The notes: generated from the sequence alone by a model not told the origin. A stretch of DNA of 64,000 bases from Amycolatopsis keratiniphila subsp. keratiniphila (GCF_001620365.2 NZ_LQMT02000037.1:42467-106466), one strand, 5' to 3'. Positions 1-8,190 are shown, numbered from the stretch's first letter. Made by a program: numbers and translations.

Positions 1-7
1 TTGCAAG

Positions 8-20
8 GAACGGACCGTTC
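8..20. repeat. Partial palindrome at window edge
   Basis: GAACGG and CCGTTC flank one A, giving a 6-bp inverted repeat about 30 bases past the stop of the ABC permease. It resembles one arm of the composite palindromes found elsewhere in this window, with the partner arm probably lying before base 1. Terminator function is inferred. Confidence 0.35.
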
Positions 21-48
21 ATGGCGTGTGCGGCGTGAGGCTGATGAC

Positions 49-933
49 CTACGTGATGTCCTTCTTCTGGTTCACGGCCCAGCCGGCGAGGAAGAAGATC
101 ATCGTCCAGCCGAAGAAGATGAGCGCCGACGCCCACCACGAGAACGCGCCGGGCGCGCCGGCCGCGTACTGCAGCGCCCACGCCGTCTCGTCCTGCAGGC
201 CGGGCACCTTCACCCCGGCGGCGCCGAACGCCTCCGCGCCGATGGCACCCACGATGCCGTTCACCGTGCCGTTCGGCAGGACGCCGCCCAGCCAGGTGAT
301 GTCCGCGGCACCGAACATGACGAACACCAGCACGTTCTCGACCACCAGCATCCAGATGGTCAGCGTGATGATGCTGCCGACCACGCTGCGCCAGACCGCG
401 CCGACGCCGATACCGAACAGGGTCGCCAGGATCGTCGCGAGGACACCCGCGCCCAGCACGCCCAGCCACTGACCGGCGGTCGGCAGGCGCTGGCTGTCGA
501 CCGTGATCACGGTGCCGAGGCTCGCCGCGCCCACGATGATCACGCCGTAGATCGCGCCCCAGACGATGTAGGTGATCATCTTCGCGCTCAACGCCGAAAC
601 CCGGTTCGGGGCGGTGAGGAACGTCGTCGTGATCGTCTTCTTCGTGTACTCGCCGGCGAGGGCGAAGACCCCGAAGATGATCGGGATCATCGTGCCGATG
701 TTGATGCCGTGCCCGAGGGCGAGCAGGCCGACGGGCAGCTCACCGGTCGAGATGCCGAGCGCCTCGGTCAGCTCACGGGTGTCCGAGCGGCCGAGGAAAT
801 CGCTGAAGTCGTTGGTGACCATGCCCCAGAACAGGGCGAACGCGAAAGCGAAGACCACCGCGGGGATCATCAGCGCCCACCACGCCTTGAGCGTGAGCGT
901 CTTGCGGAACTCCGCCTTGATCAGGTTGCCCAT
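49..933 (-). CDS. ABC-2 type transporter permease
   Basis: 294-residue polytopic membrane protein. It begins with a short cytoplasmic segment (MGNLIKAEFRKTLTLKAWW), as ABC-2 permeases do, followed by about six hydrophobic segments rich in Gly, Ala, Val and Ile. The ATG overlaps the TGA of the upstream ATPase gene in an ATGA arrangement, so the two are translationally coupled and probably form one exporter. The substrate cannot be read from the sequence; this class exports drugs, lipids or peptides. The permease is probably dimeric because only one permease gene is present. Confidence 0.85.
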   Translation of the reverse strand: MGNLIKAEFRKTLTLKAWWALMIPAVVFAFAFALFWGMVTNDFSDFLGRSDTRELTEALGISTGELPVGLLALGHGINIGTMIPIIFGVFALAGEYTKKTITTTFLTAPNRVSALSAKMITYIVWGAIYGVIIVGAASLGTVITVDSQRLPTAGQWLGVLGAGVLATILATLFGIGVGAVWRSVVGSIITLTIWMLVVENVLVFVMFGAADITWLGGVLPNGTVNGIVGAIGAEAFGAAGVKVPGLQDETAWALQYAAGAPGAFSWWASALIFFGWTMIFFLAGWAVNQKKDIT

Positions 934-2096
934 CAGCCCTGGCCTCCCCAGCCCTCGTTCTGGCCCTGCTGCTGCGCCTGCTGCTGAGGCGGCGCCTGCT
1001 GGTACTGCGGTTGCTGCGGCGGCTGACCCTGCTGCTGGAACTGCTGCGGCGGCGCGAAACCGGGCGGCGGCGTGTTCTGCGGCGCGTAGCCGGGCGGCGG
1101 GCCCTGATACCCGGGCGGCGGGCCCTGATAACCAGGAGGCGGCCCCTGGTAGCCCGGCGGCGGGCCCTGCTGGAACCCCGGCGGCGGCGCGGCGTACTGG
1201 CCCTGCGTCAGCTGGAAGAACATCCGCTCCAGATCCGCGGTCTCCTCCTGCATGCCGTAGACCGCGATGCTCGCCTTGGCCGAGATGTCACCGATCTGCT
1301 GCACCGTCGCGCCGGAGACCGCGACCCGGCCGTCCGGCATCGGCGCGACCTGCGTGATCCCGGCCTCCTGCAACGCGGAGACGAGGCCGCTCGCGTCGGC
1401 GGACTGCACCAGCACCCGCGACTGGTTGCTCTTGCGCAACTGGTCCAGCGAGCCGTTGTAGCGCGTCATGCCCTGGCTGATGATCACGACCTGGTCGATC
1501 GTCTGCTCCACCTCGTTCAGGAGGTGGCTCGAGACCAGCACCGTGCGCCCCTCACGCGCGTACGCGCGCAGGAAGTTCCGAAGCCACAGGATGCCCTCGG
1601 GGTCGAGCCCGTTCGTCGGCTCGTCCAGCACCAGCACCTGCGGATTCCCCAGCAACGCCGTCGCCAGCGCCAGCCGCTGCCGCATACCGAGCGAGAACCC
1701 GCCCGCCTTGCGGTCCGCCGCCGACGAAAGACCCACCAGCCCCAGGACCTCGTCCACCCGCTGATCCGGCATCCCGATCGCCGCCGAGTACACGCGCAGG
1801 TGATTCCGCGCCGTGCGTCCCGGGTGGAACCCCTCGTTCTCCAGCACCGAACCGACGACCCGCGCCGGATTCCCCAGCTGGTCGTGCGGGCGCCCGTTGA
1901 TGGTCGCCGTGCCGTTCGTGGGCGTCACCAGCCCGAGCAGCATCCTCAGCGTCGTCGTCTTCCCGGCCCCGTTGGGCCCCAGGAAGCCGGTCACCGAACC
2001 GGGCTCCACCGTGAAGCTCAGATTCTGGACCGCGTTGACCGCACCGAACTGCTTGCTCAGGTTCTGCACCGCGATGCGGCCACTGCCGTCGTGCAT
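933..2096 (-). CDS. ABC transporter ATP-binding protein with Pro/Gln-rich tail
   Basis: 387-residue ATPase of the drug/ABC-2 export class. Walker A (GPNGAGKTT) lies near residue 50, followed by a signature of the form SLGMRQR and Walker B (VLVLDEPTNGLDP). The ABC core ends near residue 300. The last 80 or so residues are low-complexity, with four tandem PPPGYQG-type units followed by a Gln/Pro-rich stretch and a Gly-rich end. Such a tail is unusual on an ABC ATPase. The ATG at 2096 is chosen because AAGGGGAC sits just upstream and the first conserved residues (IAVQNLSKQFG) follow at once; an upstream in-frame ATG at 2135 has no ribosome site. Partner of the permease that follows. Confidence 0.9.
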   Translation of the reverse strand: MHDGSGRIAVQNLSKQFGAVNAVQNLSFTVEPGSVTGFLGPNGAGKTTTLRMLLGLVTPTNGTATINGRPHDQLGNPARVVGSVLENEGFHPGRTARNHLRVYSAAIGMPDQRVDEVLGLVGLSSAADRKAGGFSLGMRQRLALATALLGNPQVLVLDEPTNGLDPEGILWLRNFLRAYAREGRTVLVSSHLLNEVEQTIDQVVIISQGMTRYNGSLDQLRKSNQSRVLVQSADASGLVSALQEAGITQVAPMPDGRVAVSGATVQQIGDISAKASIAVYGMQEETADLERMFFQLTQGQYAAPPPGFQQGPPPGYQGPPPGYQGPPPGYQGPPPGYAPQNTPPPGFAPPQQFQQQGQPPQQPQYQQAPPQQQAQQQGQNEGWGGQG

Positions 2097-2602
2097 ACCG
2101 TCCCCTTTTGTTGACGAAGGCCGATCACGCGACATCCTGCCTCACGGGGTGAGTCCGCACCCGAGGAAGGGGTCAATCCGCCGAAAGCGACCTTCGTCAC
2201 GTTCCACCGGGTGACGGATCCGTCCTCCAGGGCACCCACCGCTGCGCCGAATGGCCGCTGACTACCGGATATACGACGCAAAGCGCGGAAAATCACCGAC
2301 CGCGCCGAGGGTCTGTGAAGAAATAATTCGGAAGACATGGCAACCCCATGCAGCGCGACGGCGACTTATTACCTACGATGTAGGAGGCGGCCCGCTCCCA
2401 GTGACCCCCAGGCTGGTCGAGCGGGCCGCCCTCAGCCCCTTTGCCCCACCTTGGTCGGTGCTTGCGCGCCTTCCCCGAGGTGGGGCTTCGTCGTATCACC
2501 CTGGGGGCCGAGCCCCCAGGACCCCCGCGGTGCGGTCGGCGCCGGTTCGCGATGGGGTGGCCGACGGCGCAGAGCGCCGTGGCCGGAAAGGCGCAAAAAG
2601 GA
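2097..2602. other. Non-coding structured intergenic region
   Basis: No convincing gene lies between the ABC operon start and the alanine dehydrogenase terminator; the frames here are short and lack family features. It holds several inverted repeats. CCTAC-GAT-GTAGG is at 2372-2384. A perfect 12-bp stem (GGCGGCCCGCTC, 2386-2397, with 2419-2430) encloses a 21-nt loop. A 12-bp stem with one wobble spans 2443-2454 and 2475-2486. CTGGGGG-CCGAG-CCCCCAG is at 2501-2519. The cluster could be a small structured RNA, a repeat element or stacked terminators; the sequence does not decide. The ABC operon promoter should lie in the left part. Confidence 0.6.
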
Positions 2603-2643
2603 GCGAGGGACCTTTGCGCACTGGGGTGGCAAAGGTCCCTCGC
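2603..2643. terminator. Hairpin terminator downstream of ald
   Basis: Perfect 14-bp inverted repeat (2603-2616 with 2630-2643) with a 13-nt loop, starting 21 bases past the ald stop. No U-tract follows, as is usual in high-GC actinomycetes. Each arm carries an internal dyad AGG-GA-CCT, so it belongs to the same structural class as the other composite palindromes. Confidence 0.6.
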
Positions 2644-2663
2644 GTGGGAGTGTGGCGTGGGGG

Positions 2664-3779
2664 TCAGGCCAGGACGGCGGCCAGGTCGGTGGCGGGCAGG
2701 CCGTGCGCGGCGGCGACGGGGGCGTTGGTGAGAGCACCGGCGTGCGTGTTGAGGCCCTTCGCCAGCGAAGCGTCGGCCTGCAGCGCCTTCTGCCAGCCGT
2801 GGTCCGCCAGCTGCACGGCGTACGGCAGCGTCACGTTGGTCAGGCCGTAGGTCGAGGTCCGGGGCACCGCGCCTGGCATGTTCGCGACGCAGTAGAACAC
2901 CGACTCGTGGACCTTGTAGGTCGGCTCGTCGTGCGTGGTCGGCCGCGAGTCGGCGAAGCAGCCGCCCTGGTCGATCGCGATGTCCACCAGCACGCTGCCG
3001 GGACGCATCCGCGAAACGAGGTCGTTCGAGACCAGCTTCGGGGCCTTCGCGCCGGGCACGAGCACCGCGCCGATGACCATGTCGGCCTCCAGCACCGACT
3101 GCTCGACCGACAGCGCGTTCGACGTCACCGTGCGGATGCGGCCGCCGAAGTCGTTGTCGATCTGACGGAGGCGGTCGACGTTGGTGTCGAGGATCTCGAC
3201 GTCCGAGCCGAGACCGAGCGCGACCCGCGCCGCGTTGAGGCCGGCGACACCGCCGCCGATCACGACCACGCGCGCCGGGTGGACGCCGGGGATGCCGCCG
3301 GGCAGCACGCCGCGGCCACCGCTCGGCTTCATCAGGGAGAACGCGCCCACCTGCGGCGCCAGCCGCCCGGCGACCTCGGACATCGGCGCGAGCAGCGGCA
3401 GCGCGCGGTTCGGGGTCTGCACCGTCTCGTAGGCGATCGCGGTGGTGCCCGCGGCCAGCAGCGCGTCGGTCAGCGGCCGGTCCGCGGCGATGTGCAGGTA
3501 GGTGAACAGCACCTGGTCGGCGCGCAGCCGCGGGTACTCCTCGGCGATCGGCTCCTTGACCTTGAGCACGAGTTCGCCCTCGGACCAGGTCTCTTCTGCG
3601 GTGGCGAGGATCTTCGCGCCCGCGGCGACGTACTCGTCGTCGGAGATGGACGAGCCGACGCCGGCGCCGGTCTCGACGAAGACGTCGTGGCCGCGCCCGG
3701 TCAGTTCGTGCACGCCCGCCGGGGTGAGCGCCACCCGGTATTCATGCTTCTTGATCTCACGGGGGACGGCGATACGCAC
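2664..3779 (-). CDS. ald: Alanine dehydrogenase
   Basis: 371 residues, the usual length. Ald catalyses NAD-dependent interconversion of L-alanine and pyruvate plus ammonia in the cytoplasm. The N-terminus MRIAVPREIKKHEYRVALTP is a family hallmark. The catalytic Lys lies in VLKVKEP and the catalytic His in TYLHIAAD; the Rossmann motif is GGGVAGLNAARVALGLGSDV. A GTG start at 3779 is chosen because AGGAGG lies 7 bases upstream and the conserved N-terminus starts exactly there; the frame stays open further upstream but is not conserved-looking. It is monocistronic and divergent from the quinone oxidoreductase gene. Confidence 0.95.
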   Translation of the reverse strand: MRIAVPREIKKHEYRVALTPAGVHELTGRGHDVFVETGAGVGSSISDDEYVAAGAKILATAEETWSEGELVLKVKEPIAEEYPRLRADQVLFTYLHIAADRPLTDALLAAGTTAIAYETVQTPNRALPLLAPMSEVAGRLAPQVGAFSLMKPSGGRGVLPGGIPGVHPARVVVIGGGVAGLNAARVALGLGSDVEILDTNVDRLRQIDNDFGGRIRTVTSNALSVEQSVLEADMVIGAVLVPGAKAPKLVSNDLVSRMRPGSVLVDIAIDQGGCFADSRPTTHDEPTYKVHESVFYCVANMPGAVPRTSTYGLTNVTLPYAVQLADHGWQKALQADASLAKGLNTHAGALTNAPVAAAHGLPATDLAAVLA

Positions 3780-3907
3780 GGAAAGCCTCCTGGCGACGGT
3801 TCTGCGAACAAAGGTGCTGCCACTCACGGTGAGCCACCCGGACGGCGGTGTCATCGTTCGCCGGTGACAGTGTTGGGAACCGATCATGGTTTTCCCGGCA
3901 CAATCGC

Positions 3908-3938
3908 TTGACCTCCAGTCAACTGGAGCTTGCACCTT
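3908..3938 (+). promoter_or_regulatory. SoxR/MerR-type promoter
   Basis: TTGACC (-35, 3908-3913) is followed by a 19-bp spacer and a weak -10 (CACCTT, 3933-3938). The over-long spacer holds a perfect dyad CTCCAGT-CA-ACTGGAG (3913-3928). This is the layout of MerR-family activated promoters, and the dyad closely resembles the E. coli SoxR box. The predicted transcription start falls on or next to the ATG at 3946, implying a leaderless mRNA. No MerR-family gene is in the window, so the regulator is inferred. Confidence 0.65.
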
Positions 3939-3945
3939 GGGTCAC

Positions 3946-4887
3946 ATGAGAGCCGTGTGGTTGAAAGAGTTCGGCGGGCCCGAAGTGCTCGTCGCGGGCG
4001 ATGCCCCGGATCCGGTGCCCGGAGCGGGTCAGGTGCTGATCGAGGTGGCCTTCGCCAACATCACGTTCGTCGAGACGCAGTTCCGGGCGGGTGGGGGCGG
4101 GCCGTTCCGCGCCGAGCCGCCGCTGATCCCGGGCAACGGTGTCGGTGGCGTGATCAGCGCGGTCGGTGAAGGGACCGACCTCGGCCTCGTCGGCAAGCGC
4201 GTCGTGACCTCGACCGGCGGTTCCGGGGGCTACGCGGAATGGGTCGCGGTCGACGCCGATGCCGTCTTCGAAGTGCCGGACGGCCTGGCCCTCGACGCCG
4301 CCGTGGCGATCCTGGCCGACGGCCGCACGGCGACCGCGTTGGTGACCGCCGCGCGGATCCGGCCGGGGGAGCGCGTGCTGGTCGAGGCGGCGGCGGGCGG
4401 GGTCGGCGGACTGGTCGCCCAGCTCGCGAAGGCCGCGGGTGCCGAGGTCGTCGGCGCGGCGGGCGGTGCGGCGAAGACCGAGCACGTCCGGGAGCACGGC
4501 GCCGATCTGGCGGTCGACTACCGGGAGCCCGGCTGGGCGGAGAAGGCGGGAGAGGTCGATGTCGTGTTCGACGGTGTCGGCGGTGAGATCGGGACGACGT
4601 CGTTCGGCTTGCTGAAGCCGGGCGGGCGGATGGTGATCTACGGCCTGTCGAGTGGTTCGTGGACGGAGGTGTCCGAAGAGGACGCCGCCGCGCGCGGGGT
4701 CACGGTGATCCGTGGCCTCGGCGGACCGGAACAGATGCGGGCGTTCACCGAGTCCGCGCTCGCCGAAGCGGCCGCCGGACGCCTGGAACCCGTGATCGGC
4801 CAACGGTTCCCGCTCGAGCGGGCGGCGGACGCGCACGCGGTCATGCAGTCGCGGGGCGCGCTCGGCAAGACGTTGCTCGAAATCTGA
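3946..4887 (+). CDS. Zinc-independent quinone oxidoreductase (MDR family)
   Basis: 313 residues, the normal size for NADPH:quinone reductase-like medium-chain reductases. The GroES-like N-terminal domain lacks the catalytic and structural zinc cysteines. The nucleotide-binding motif AAAGGVGGLVAQLAKAAGAEV lies near residue 150. The start MRAVWLKEFGGPEVL matches the family N-terminus. It probably reduces quinones or other electrophiles with NADPH. The promoter has a SoxR-type box, which fits a response to redox-cycling compounds; Streptomyces SoxR is known to control an oxidoreductase of this kind. Its stop overlaps the start of the next gene (ATGA), so the two are co-expressed. Confidence 0.85.
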   Translation: MRAVWLKEFGGPEVLVAGDAPDPVPGAGQVLIEVAFANITFVETQFRAGGGGPFRAEPPLIPGNGVGGVISAVGEGTDLGLVGKRVVTSTGGSGGYAEWVAVDADAVFEVPDGLALDAAVAILADGRTATALVTAARIRPGERVLVEAAAGGVGGLVAQLAKAAGAEVVGAAGGAAKTEHVREHGADLAVDYREPGWAEKAGEVDVVFDGVGGEIGTTSFGLLKPGGRMVIYGLSSGSWTEVSEEDAAARGVTVIRGLGGPEQMRAFTESALAEAAAGRLEPVIGQRFPLERAADAHAVMQSRGALGKTLLEI

Positions 4888-5306
4888 TGTTCGACGTCGA
4901 CGAATTCCTCGCCGGTCCGCTGACGGCCAGGGTCGCCGCGGCCGGGCCGACCGTGCGCCCGGCCTGGTACCTCTGGGAGAAGAAGGCCTTCTGGATCCTC
5001 ACCGGGCCGTGGGCGCGGCTGGCCGGGCTCGTCCGCGAGTCGCCGTCGATCGCGGTGACCGTCGACGTGTGCGACGTCGGCACCGGCCTGGTGCGGCAGG
5101 TGCTCGCGCGCGGTGAGGCCGAGGTGCTGCCGTTCGACGTCCCTCGTGGACAGCGGCTGCTGAGCCGGTATCTCGGTCCCGACGAGAGCAAATGGGATGC
5201 GCGTTTTCGTTCTTACCTGCACGATGATCCCGAGGTGAAAGGGACGGTCCGGGTCCGGATGGTGCCGAAGAGATTCGTCGCCGAAGACCTCGGTTATCGG
5301 GTATGA
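4887..5306 (+). CDS. Pyridoxamine 5'-phosphate oxidase-like flavin/F420-binding protein
   Basis: 139 residues with the split-barrel pattern of the PPOX superfamily: PTVRPAWYLWEKKAFWILTGP near residue 25, then PSIAVTVDVCD and a C-terminal VRVRMVPKRFVAEDLG strand. Such small proteins bind FMN, F420 or haem and reduce varied substrates; the cofactor cannot be fixed from sequence. It is translationally coupled to the quinone oxidoreductase through ATGA, so it probably belongs to the same redox response. Confidence 0.75.
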   Translation: MFDVDEFLAGPLTARVAAAGPTVRPAWYLWEKKAFWILTGPWARLAGLVRESPSIAVTVDVCDVGTGLVRQVLARGEAEVLPFDVPRGQRLLSRYLGPDESKWDARFRSYLHDDPEVKGTVRVRMVPKRFVAEDLGYRV

Positions 5307-5390
5307 CGCACGGCCGCGTTCGCTGGGGGTGGGCGCGGTCGTGCAACCTGCGGATCGGTAAATGCAGCACGATCGAGTCAAGATGTTGAT

Positions 5391-5406
5391 CTTACTGGCC
5401 GGTAAG
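5391..5406. promoter_or_regulatory. Palindromic operator candidate CTTACTGGCCGGTAAG
   Basis: 16-bp palindrome with one mismatched pair, 17 bases before the start of the 75-residue gene. Its central 12 bases, TACTGGCCGGTA, recur exactly at 28276-28287 in front of fadA. A TetR-type repressor site is the likely reading, but the binding protein is not identified. Confidence 0.45.
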
Positions 5407-5423
5407 CTGCCATTCTGTTCCGC

Positions 5424-5651
5424 ATGACAAATCAGGACTGGCGGCGGGAGCGGCGTGTCCGCACCGTCGACACCGAAGGCAATCCGGCCGATGTCATCGT
5501 CGGCCTTGTCGAAACCCCCGGGCACGGATACGAAGCCGCGCTTCGGGTCGACGGTGGCCCCGGTGTTCTTTTGCCGCTTTACCCCGGTGCCGATCTGCTC
5601 GCCGCGGTACGGCAGACCATTGAGGACGGATATCGCGCCAGCGCGCACTGA
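5424..5651 (+). CDS. Small conserved-looking hypothetical protein
   Basis: 75 residues, not recognised. The N-terminal third is charged (TNQDWRRERRVRTVDTEGN), followed by a predicted beta-rich domain (VIVGLVETPGHGYEAALRV, then GVLLPLY) and a helix. There is no signal peptide or membrane segment. Actinomycete codon use, a palindromic operator in front and a hairpin terminator just behind support a real gene. It is convergent with the PucR regulator. Confidence 0.6.
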   Translation: MTNQDWRRERRVRTVDTEGNPADVIVGLVETPGHGYEAALRVDGGPGVLLPLYPGADLLAAVRQTIEDGYRASAH

Positions 5652-5666
5652 ACCGTCGAATGTCAT

Positions 5667-5709
5667 GAAAGGGTCTTTCAAGACGTTTTCCGTCCTGAAA
5701 GACCCTTTC
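5667..5709. terminator. Composite palindrome between convergent genes
   Basis: Arms of 19 nt (5667-5685 and 5691-5709) with one mismatch and a TTTTC loop. Each arm is itself a hairpin: GAAAG-GGT-CTTTC on the left and GAAAG-ACC-CTTTC on the right, so the two small loops are complementary. It starts 16 bases past the 75-residue gene and before the PucR gene end, and suits bidirectional termination. Confidence 0.7.
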
Positions 5710-5772
5710 CTGACGTCCGGGTGCGGAATGTCGCGCTACAAAGTATTCGGCATCGAGCAGTTTGTAGTGGAA

Positions 5773-7326
5773 TCAACTCCACCGCAGGGAAACGAGTTGC
5801 GTGATCAGCGCCAGCCGGACGTCGGGATCGTCGAGGTCCAACGGGACCAGGTCGAGCAGCCGTCGCATCCGGTATCGGAGGGTGTTGGGATGGATCCGGA
5901 GTTCCTTCGCGGCCGCGCGCGGGTCTCCGGGATGCCGCAGCCACTGGTAGAGCGTGTCGACGTAGCCGCTCTCGTGGGCTTCGTCGTGCGCGCGCAGCAG
6001 GCCGAGCGGCCCGAGCTCGGCGACCTTCGAGGTGCTCGCCGCCGTCGCGCCGCGGTGCAGCGAAAGGGCCGTCCACGCCTCGTCGAAGACAACGACGCGG
6101 CCAGGGACGAGCTTCGCGCGAAGCAGGCCCAGCGCTTCGTCGGCCTGGAGCCGTGAAGTCGCGAGCTCGCCGATTTCGCAGGCCGAGCCGGCGGCCGCCC
6201 TCGGTGTCCCGCCCTTCCGCGACGACGGCAGGGCTTCGAGGGCCGTCCGGAGTTCGTCCCAGCCGTCGCCGTCCGGCACGACGGCGTAGAGGACGCCGCC
6301 GAGTTCGGTGGCCACCGGCCGCCTGCCGACACCCTGCGAGATCCGTTCGAGCAGCGCGAGCCGCAAGCCCTCGTCGTCACGGCCGTCGCCGCCGGAGACC
6401 TCGATGACGACCACGCGGTGCGGCTCCTCGGACAGGTCGAGTTCCGCGATCGCCTTGCGCGGGCTGGCCTTCCCTTCGAGGAGCGCGCGGAGGAGTTCGG
6501 CCGAGACCCGGCGTTGCGAATCGGTGTGCGCGCGGCGGCGCAGCAGGTGCAGCGCGACGACGGGGGCCGCGTCGGCGAACGCGGCCGCGCGTTCGTCGGA
6601 GACCGGGCCCGCGACGACGGCCCACATCGACCCCAGCAGTTCGCCGCCCATCCGGATGGGCACGATGAGCCGGGGCAGGGTCCCGTCGCGTTGCGCGGGC
6701 ACGAAGATCGTCTGCCGCCCACGGGAAAGCTCGCGGAACACCCCGCGCGACCGGAAGCGCGCGAGCACGTCGTCCGGGATGCGGCGGCCCATGATCGTGG
6801 ACACGCGCGCCGAGTCGGTCAGGTCCTGCCGGGCCGAGTAGGCGAGCACCCGCGAGTTGGTGTCCTCGATGGTCACGGGCGCGTCGACCACCGAGGCGAC
6901 CGCGTCCGCGAGCCGGAACAGGTCGCCGGAACCGGGGCCGCCACCGTCCTCCAGCGCGTCCGACTCGTCGGCCAGCGCGTCGAGGACCGTCCTGAGCAGC
7001 CAGACGAGCTGGGCCCACGACGTCGCGGACCGCACCTCGATCAACGCGATGTCCGCCGATTTCGCCGCCCGCTTCACCGAGGGCTTGGCCGCGAGCGGGG
7101 GTTTCAGCAGGACGGCGGCGGCGCCTTTGGCCGCGCTGAGTTTGACGAGTTCGGCGGCCTCCGGTGTTTCGGTGATCGCGACGCCGAGGACGAGGTCCCC
7201 CGCGGCGAGGGTGTGGCCGGGTTCGGCGATGACGACGTCGCCGACCGCGGGGGACTCCTCGGGGACCTGGAGGGCGTGCAGCAGCGTCGGCCCCACCCGG
7301 TCGACGACAGTGCGCACCGAAACCAT
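5773..7326 (-). CDS. PucR-family transcriptional regulator
   Basis: 517 residues. An N-terminal purine-catabolism-type domain (SVRTVVDRVGPTLLHAL onward) is followed by a GGDEF-like middle region. The C-terminal PucR helix-turn-helix is diagnostic: AAKELRIHPNTLRYRMRRLLDL near residue 480. Members activate catabolic genes for purines, proline, GABA or alanine in response to a metabolite. The ATG at 7326 is chosen over one 11 codons upstream because MVSVRTVV is the conserved start. No target gene is adjacent, so the signal is unknown; alanine dehydrogenase 2 kb away is a possible target only by inference. Confidence 0.85.
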   Translation of the reverse strand: MVSVRTVVDRVGPTLLHALQVPEESPAVGDVVIAEPGHTLAAGDLVLGVAITETPEAAELVKLSAAKGAAAVLLKPPLAAKPSVKRAAKSADIALIEVRSATSWAQLVWLLRTVLDALADESDALEDGGGPGSGDLFRLADAVASVVDAPVTIEDTNSRVLAYSARQDLTDSARVSTIMGRRIPDDVLARFRSRGVFRELSRGRQTIFVPAQRDGTLPRLIVPIRMGGELLGSMWAVVAGPVSDERAAAFADAAPVVALHLLRRRAHTDSQRRVSAELLRALLEGKASPRKAIAELDLSEEPHRVVVIEVSGGDGRDDEGLRLALLERISQGVGRRPVATELGGVLYAVVPDGDGWDELRTALEALPSSRKGGTPRAAAGSACEIGELATSRLQADEALGLLRAKLVPGRVVVFDEAWTALSLHRGATAASTSKVAELGPLGLLRAHDEAHESGYVDTLYQWLRHPGDPRAAAKELRIHPNTLRYRMRRLLDLVPLDLDDPDVRLALITQLVSLRWS

Positions 7327-7362
7327 GGGGCGATTGTCCAGCAGGCGGGACCGCCGCACACG

Positions 7363-7800
7363 TCAGACCTCGCGGGGCGTCCTCGCGTCGATGTCCTCGG
7401 GCGTGAACCGTTCGCGTTTCGTGGTCAGCGCCCACCGGTGGCCGTCGGGGTCGACGATCCGGCCGTAGCGCTCGCCGAAGAACATCTCCTCGACCGGCGC
7501 CTCCACCCGGGCGCCCGCGAACACCGCGCGCCGTACGAGGTCGTCGGGGTCCTCGGTCTCCAGAACCAAGAGCATCGGCGTGCCGCCCAGCGTCGACGGA
7601 GCGAGCGCGTCGAGTTGCGGGATCTCCTGACTCACCAGCAGCCGCGCGTCGCCGACGGCGAGCTCCACGAACAGCACGACGCCGTTCGGCAGGACGTTGC
7701 GGAACAGCTCCACGGCGCCGAACGCCTTGCCGTAGAAGGAAAGCGACGCGTCGACGTCCTTGACGAACAGATGCGGCGCCAAGCCGAGCGCCCGGCTCAC
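7363..7800 (-). CDS. VOC-superfamily (glyoxalase/bleomycin-resistance-like) protein
   Basis: 145 residues with the paired beta-alpha-beta-beta-beta modules of the VOC fold. LGLAPHLFVKDVDASLSFYG opens the first module and GRIVDPDGHRWALTTKRE closes the second, as in PhnB-like proteins. The GTG start overlaps the TGA of the PadR gene, so they form a two-gene operon. Function is not known; it may be a metal-dependent lyase, dioxygenase or ligand-binding protein. Confidence 0.8.
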   Translation of the reverse strand: MSRALGLAPHLFVKDVDASLSFYGKAFGAVELFRNVLPNGVVLFVELAVGDARLLVSQEIPQLDALAPSTLGGTPMLLVLETEDPDDLVRRAVFAGARVEAPVEEMFFGERYGRIVDPDGHRWALTTKRERFTPEDIDARTPREV

Positions 7801-8147
7801 GCCGACTCCGCGCGCTTCAGCAGCCCGGCCTGGTCGGCGACCGCGACGAGCCTGCTCAGGAACTCGGCTTCGCGGGCGGCGACTTCGCGGCCGGCGCGGG
7901 TCAGCCGGTAGTAACGACGGCGAGAGTCGTGCGGCTGGTCCTCGCTCGCGTCCGGGGCCTCTTCGACCAGGCCGTCGGCGACGAGCCGGGCGAGGGTCCG
8001 GTACAGGGTGCCCGGCCCGAGTTGGGCGGTGCCGCCGCTCACCTCGTCGACGAAACCCATGATCGCGTAGCCGTGCGCGCGCCCCTTCGCGAGTGCCAGC
8101 AGGGTCTGGAACGCCGCGGGGGTGAGCTGCGGGTTGCCGTCGGCCAT
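7797..8147 (-). CDS. PadR-family transcriptional repressor
   Basis: 116 residues. The winged helix-turn-helix is typical: LTPAAFQTLLALAKGRAHGYAIM, then GPGTLYRTLARLVADGLVEE and a wing RRRYYRLTRAGRE. The ATG at 8147 gives the standard PadR N-terminus; the frame is open further upstream without support. It is co-transcribed with a VOC protein and divergent from a second VOC protein, with a palindrome between them. Autoregulation and control of both VOC genes is the simplest inference. Confidence 0.85.
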   Translation of the reverse strand: MADGNPQLTPAAFQTLLALAKGRAHGYAIMGFVDEVSGGTAQLGPGTLYRTLARLVADGLVEEAPDASEDQPHDSRRRYYRLTRAGREVAAREAEFLSRLVAVADQAGLLKRAESA

Positions 8148-8175
8148 CCGCGAAGCATACACTCCGATTTCGTTA

Positions 8176-8190
8176 TATCCATTATGGATA
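8176..8190. promoter_or_regulatory. Divergent operator TATCCATTATGGATA
   Basis: Perfect 15-bp palindrome with a single central T, in the short gap between the PadR gene and the forward VOC gene. It is strikingly AT-rich for this genome. It ends 14 bases before the GTG of the forward gene and 29 bases from the PadR start, so a bound dimer could repress both. PadR is the natural candidate ligand-responsive repressor. Confidence 0.6.

Noticed and set aside
2251..2850. Plus-strand open frame over the gene-free interval and ald 3' end
   Set aside because: Composition is Arg/Ala/Pro-rich with no domain or ribosome site, and it runs antisense into ald.
4638..5681. Minus-strand 347-residue frame opposite the PPOX-like gene
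   Set aside because: Low-complexity Arg/Pro-rich translation; the plus strand carries a translationally coupled gene with a recognisable fold.
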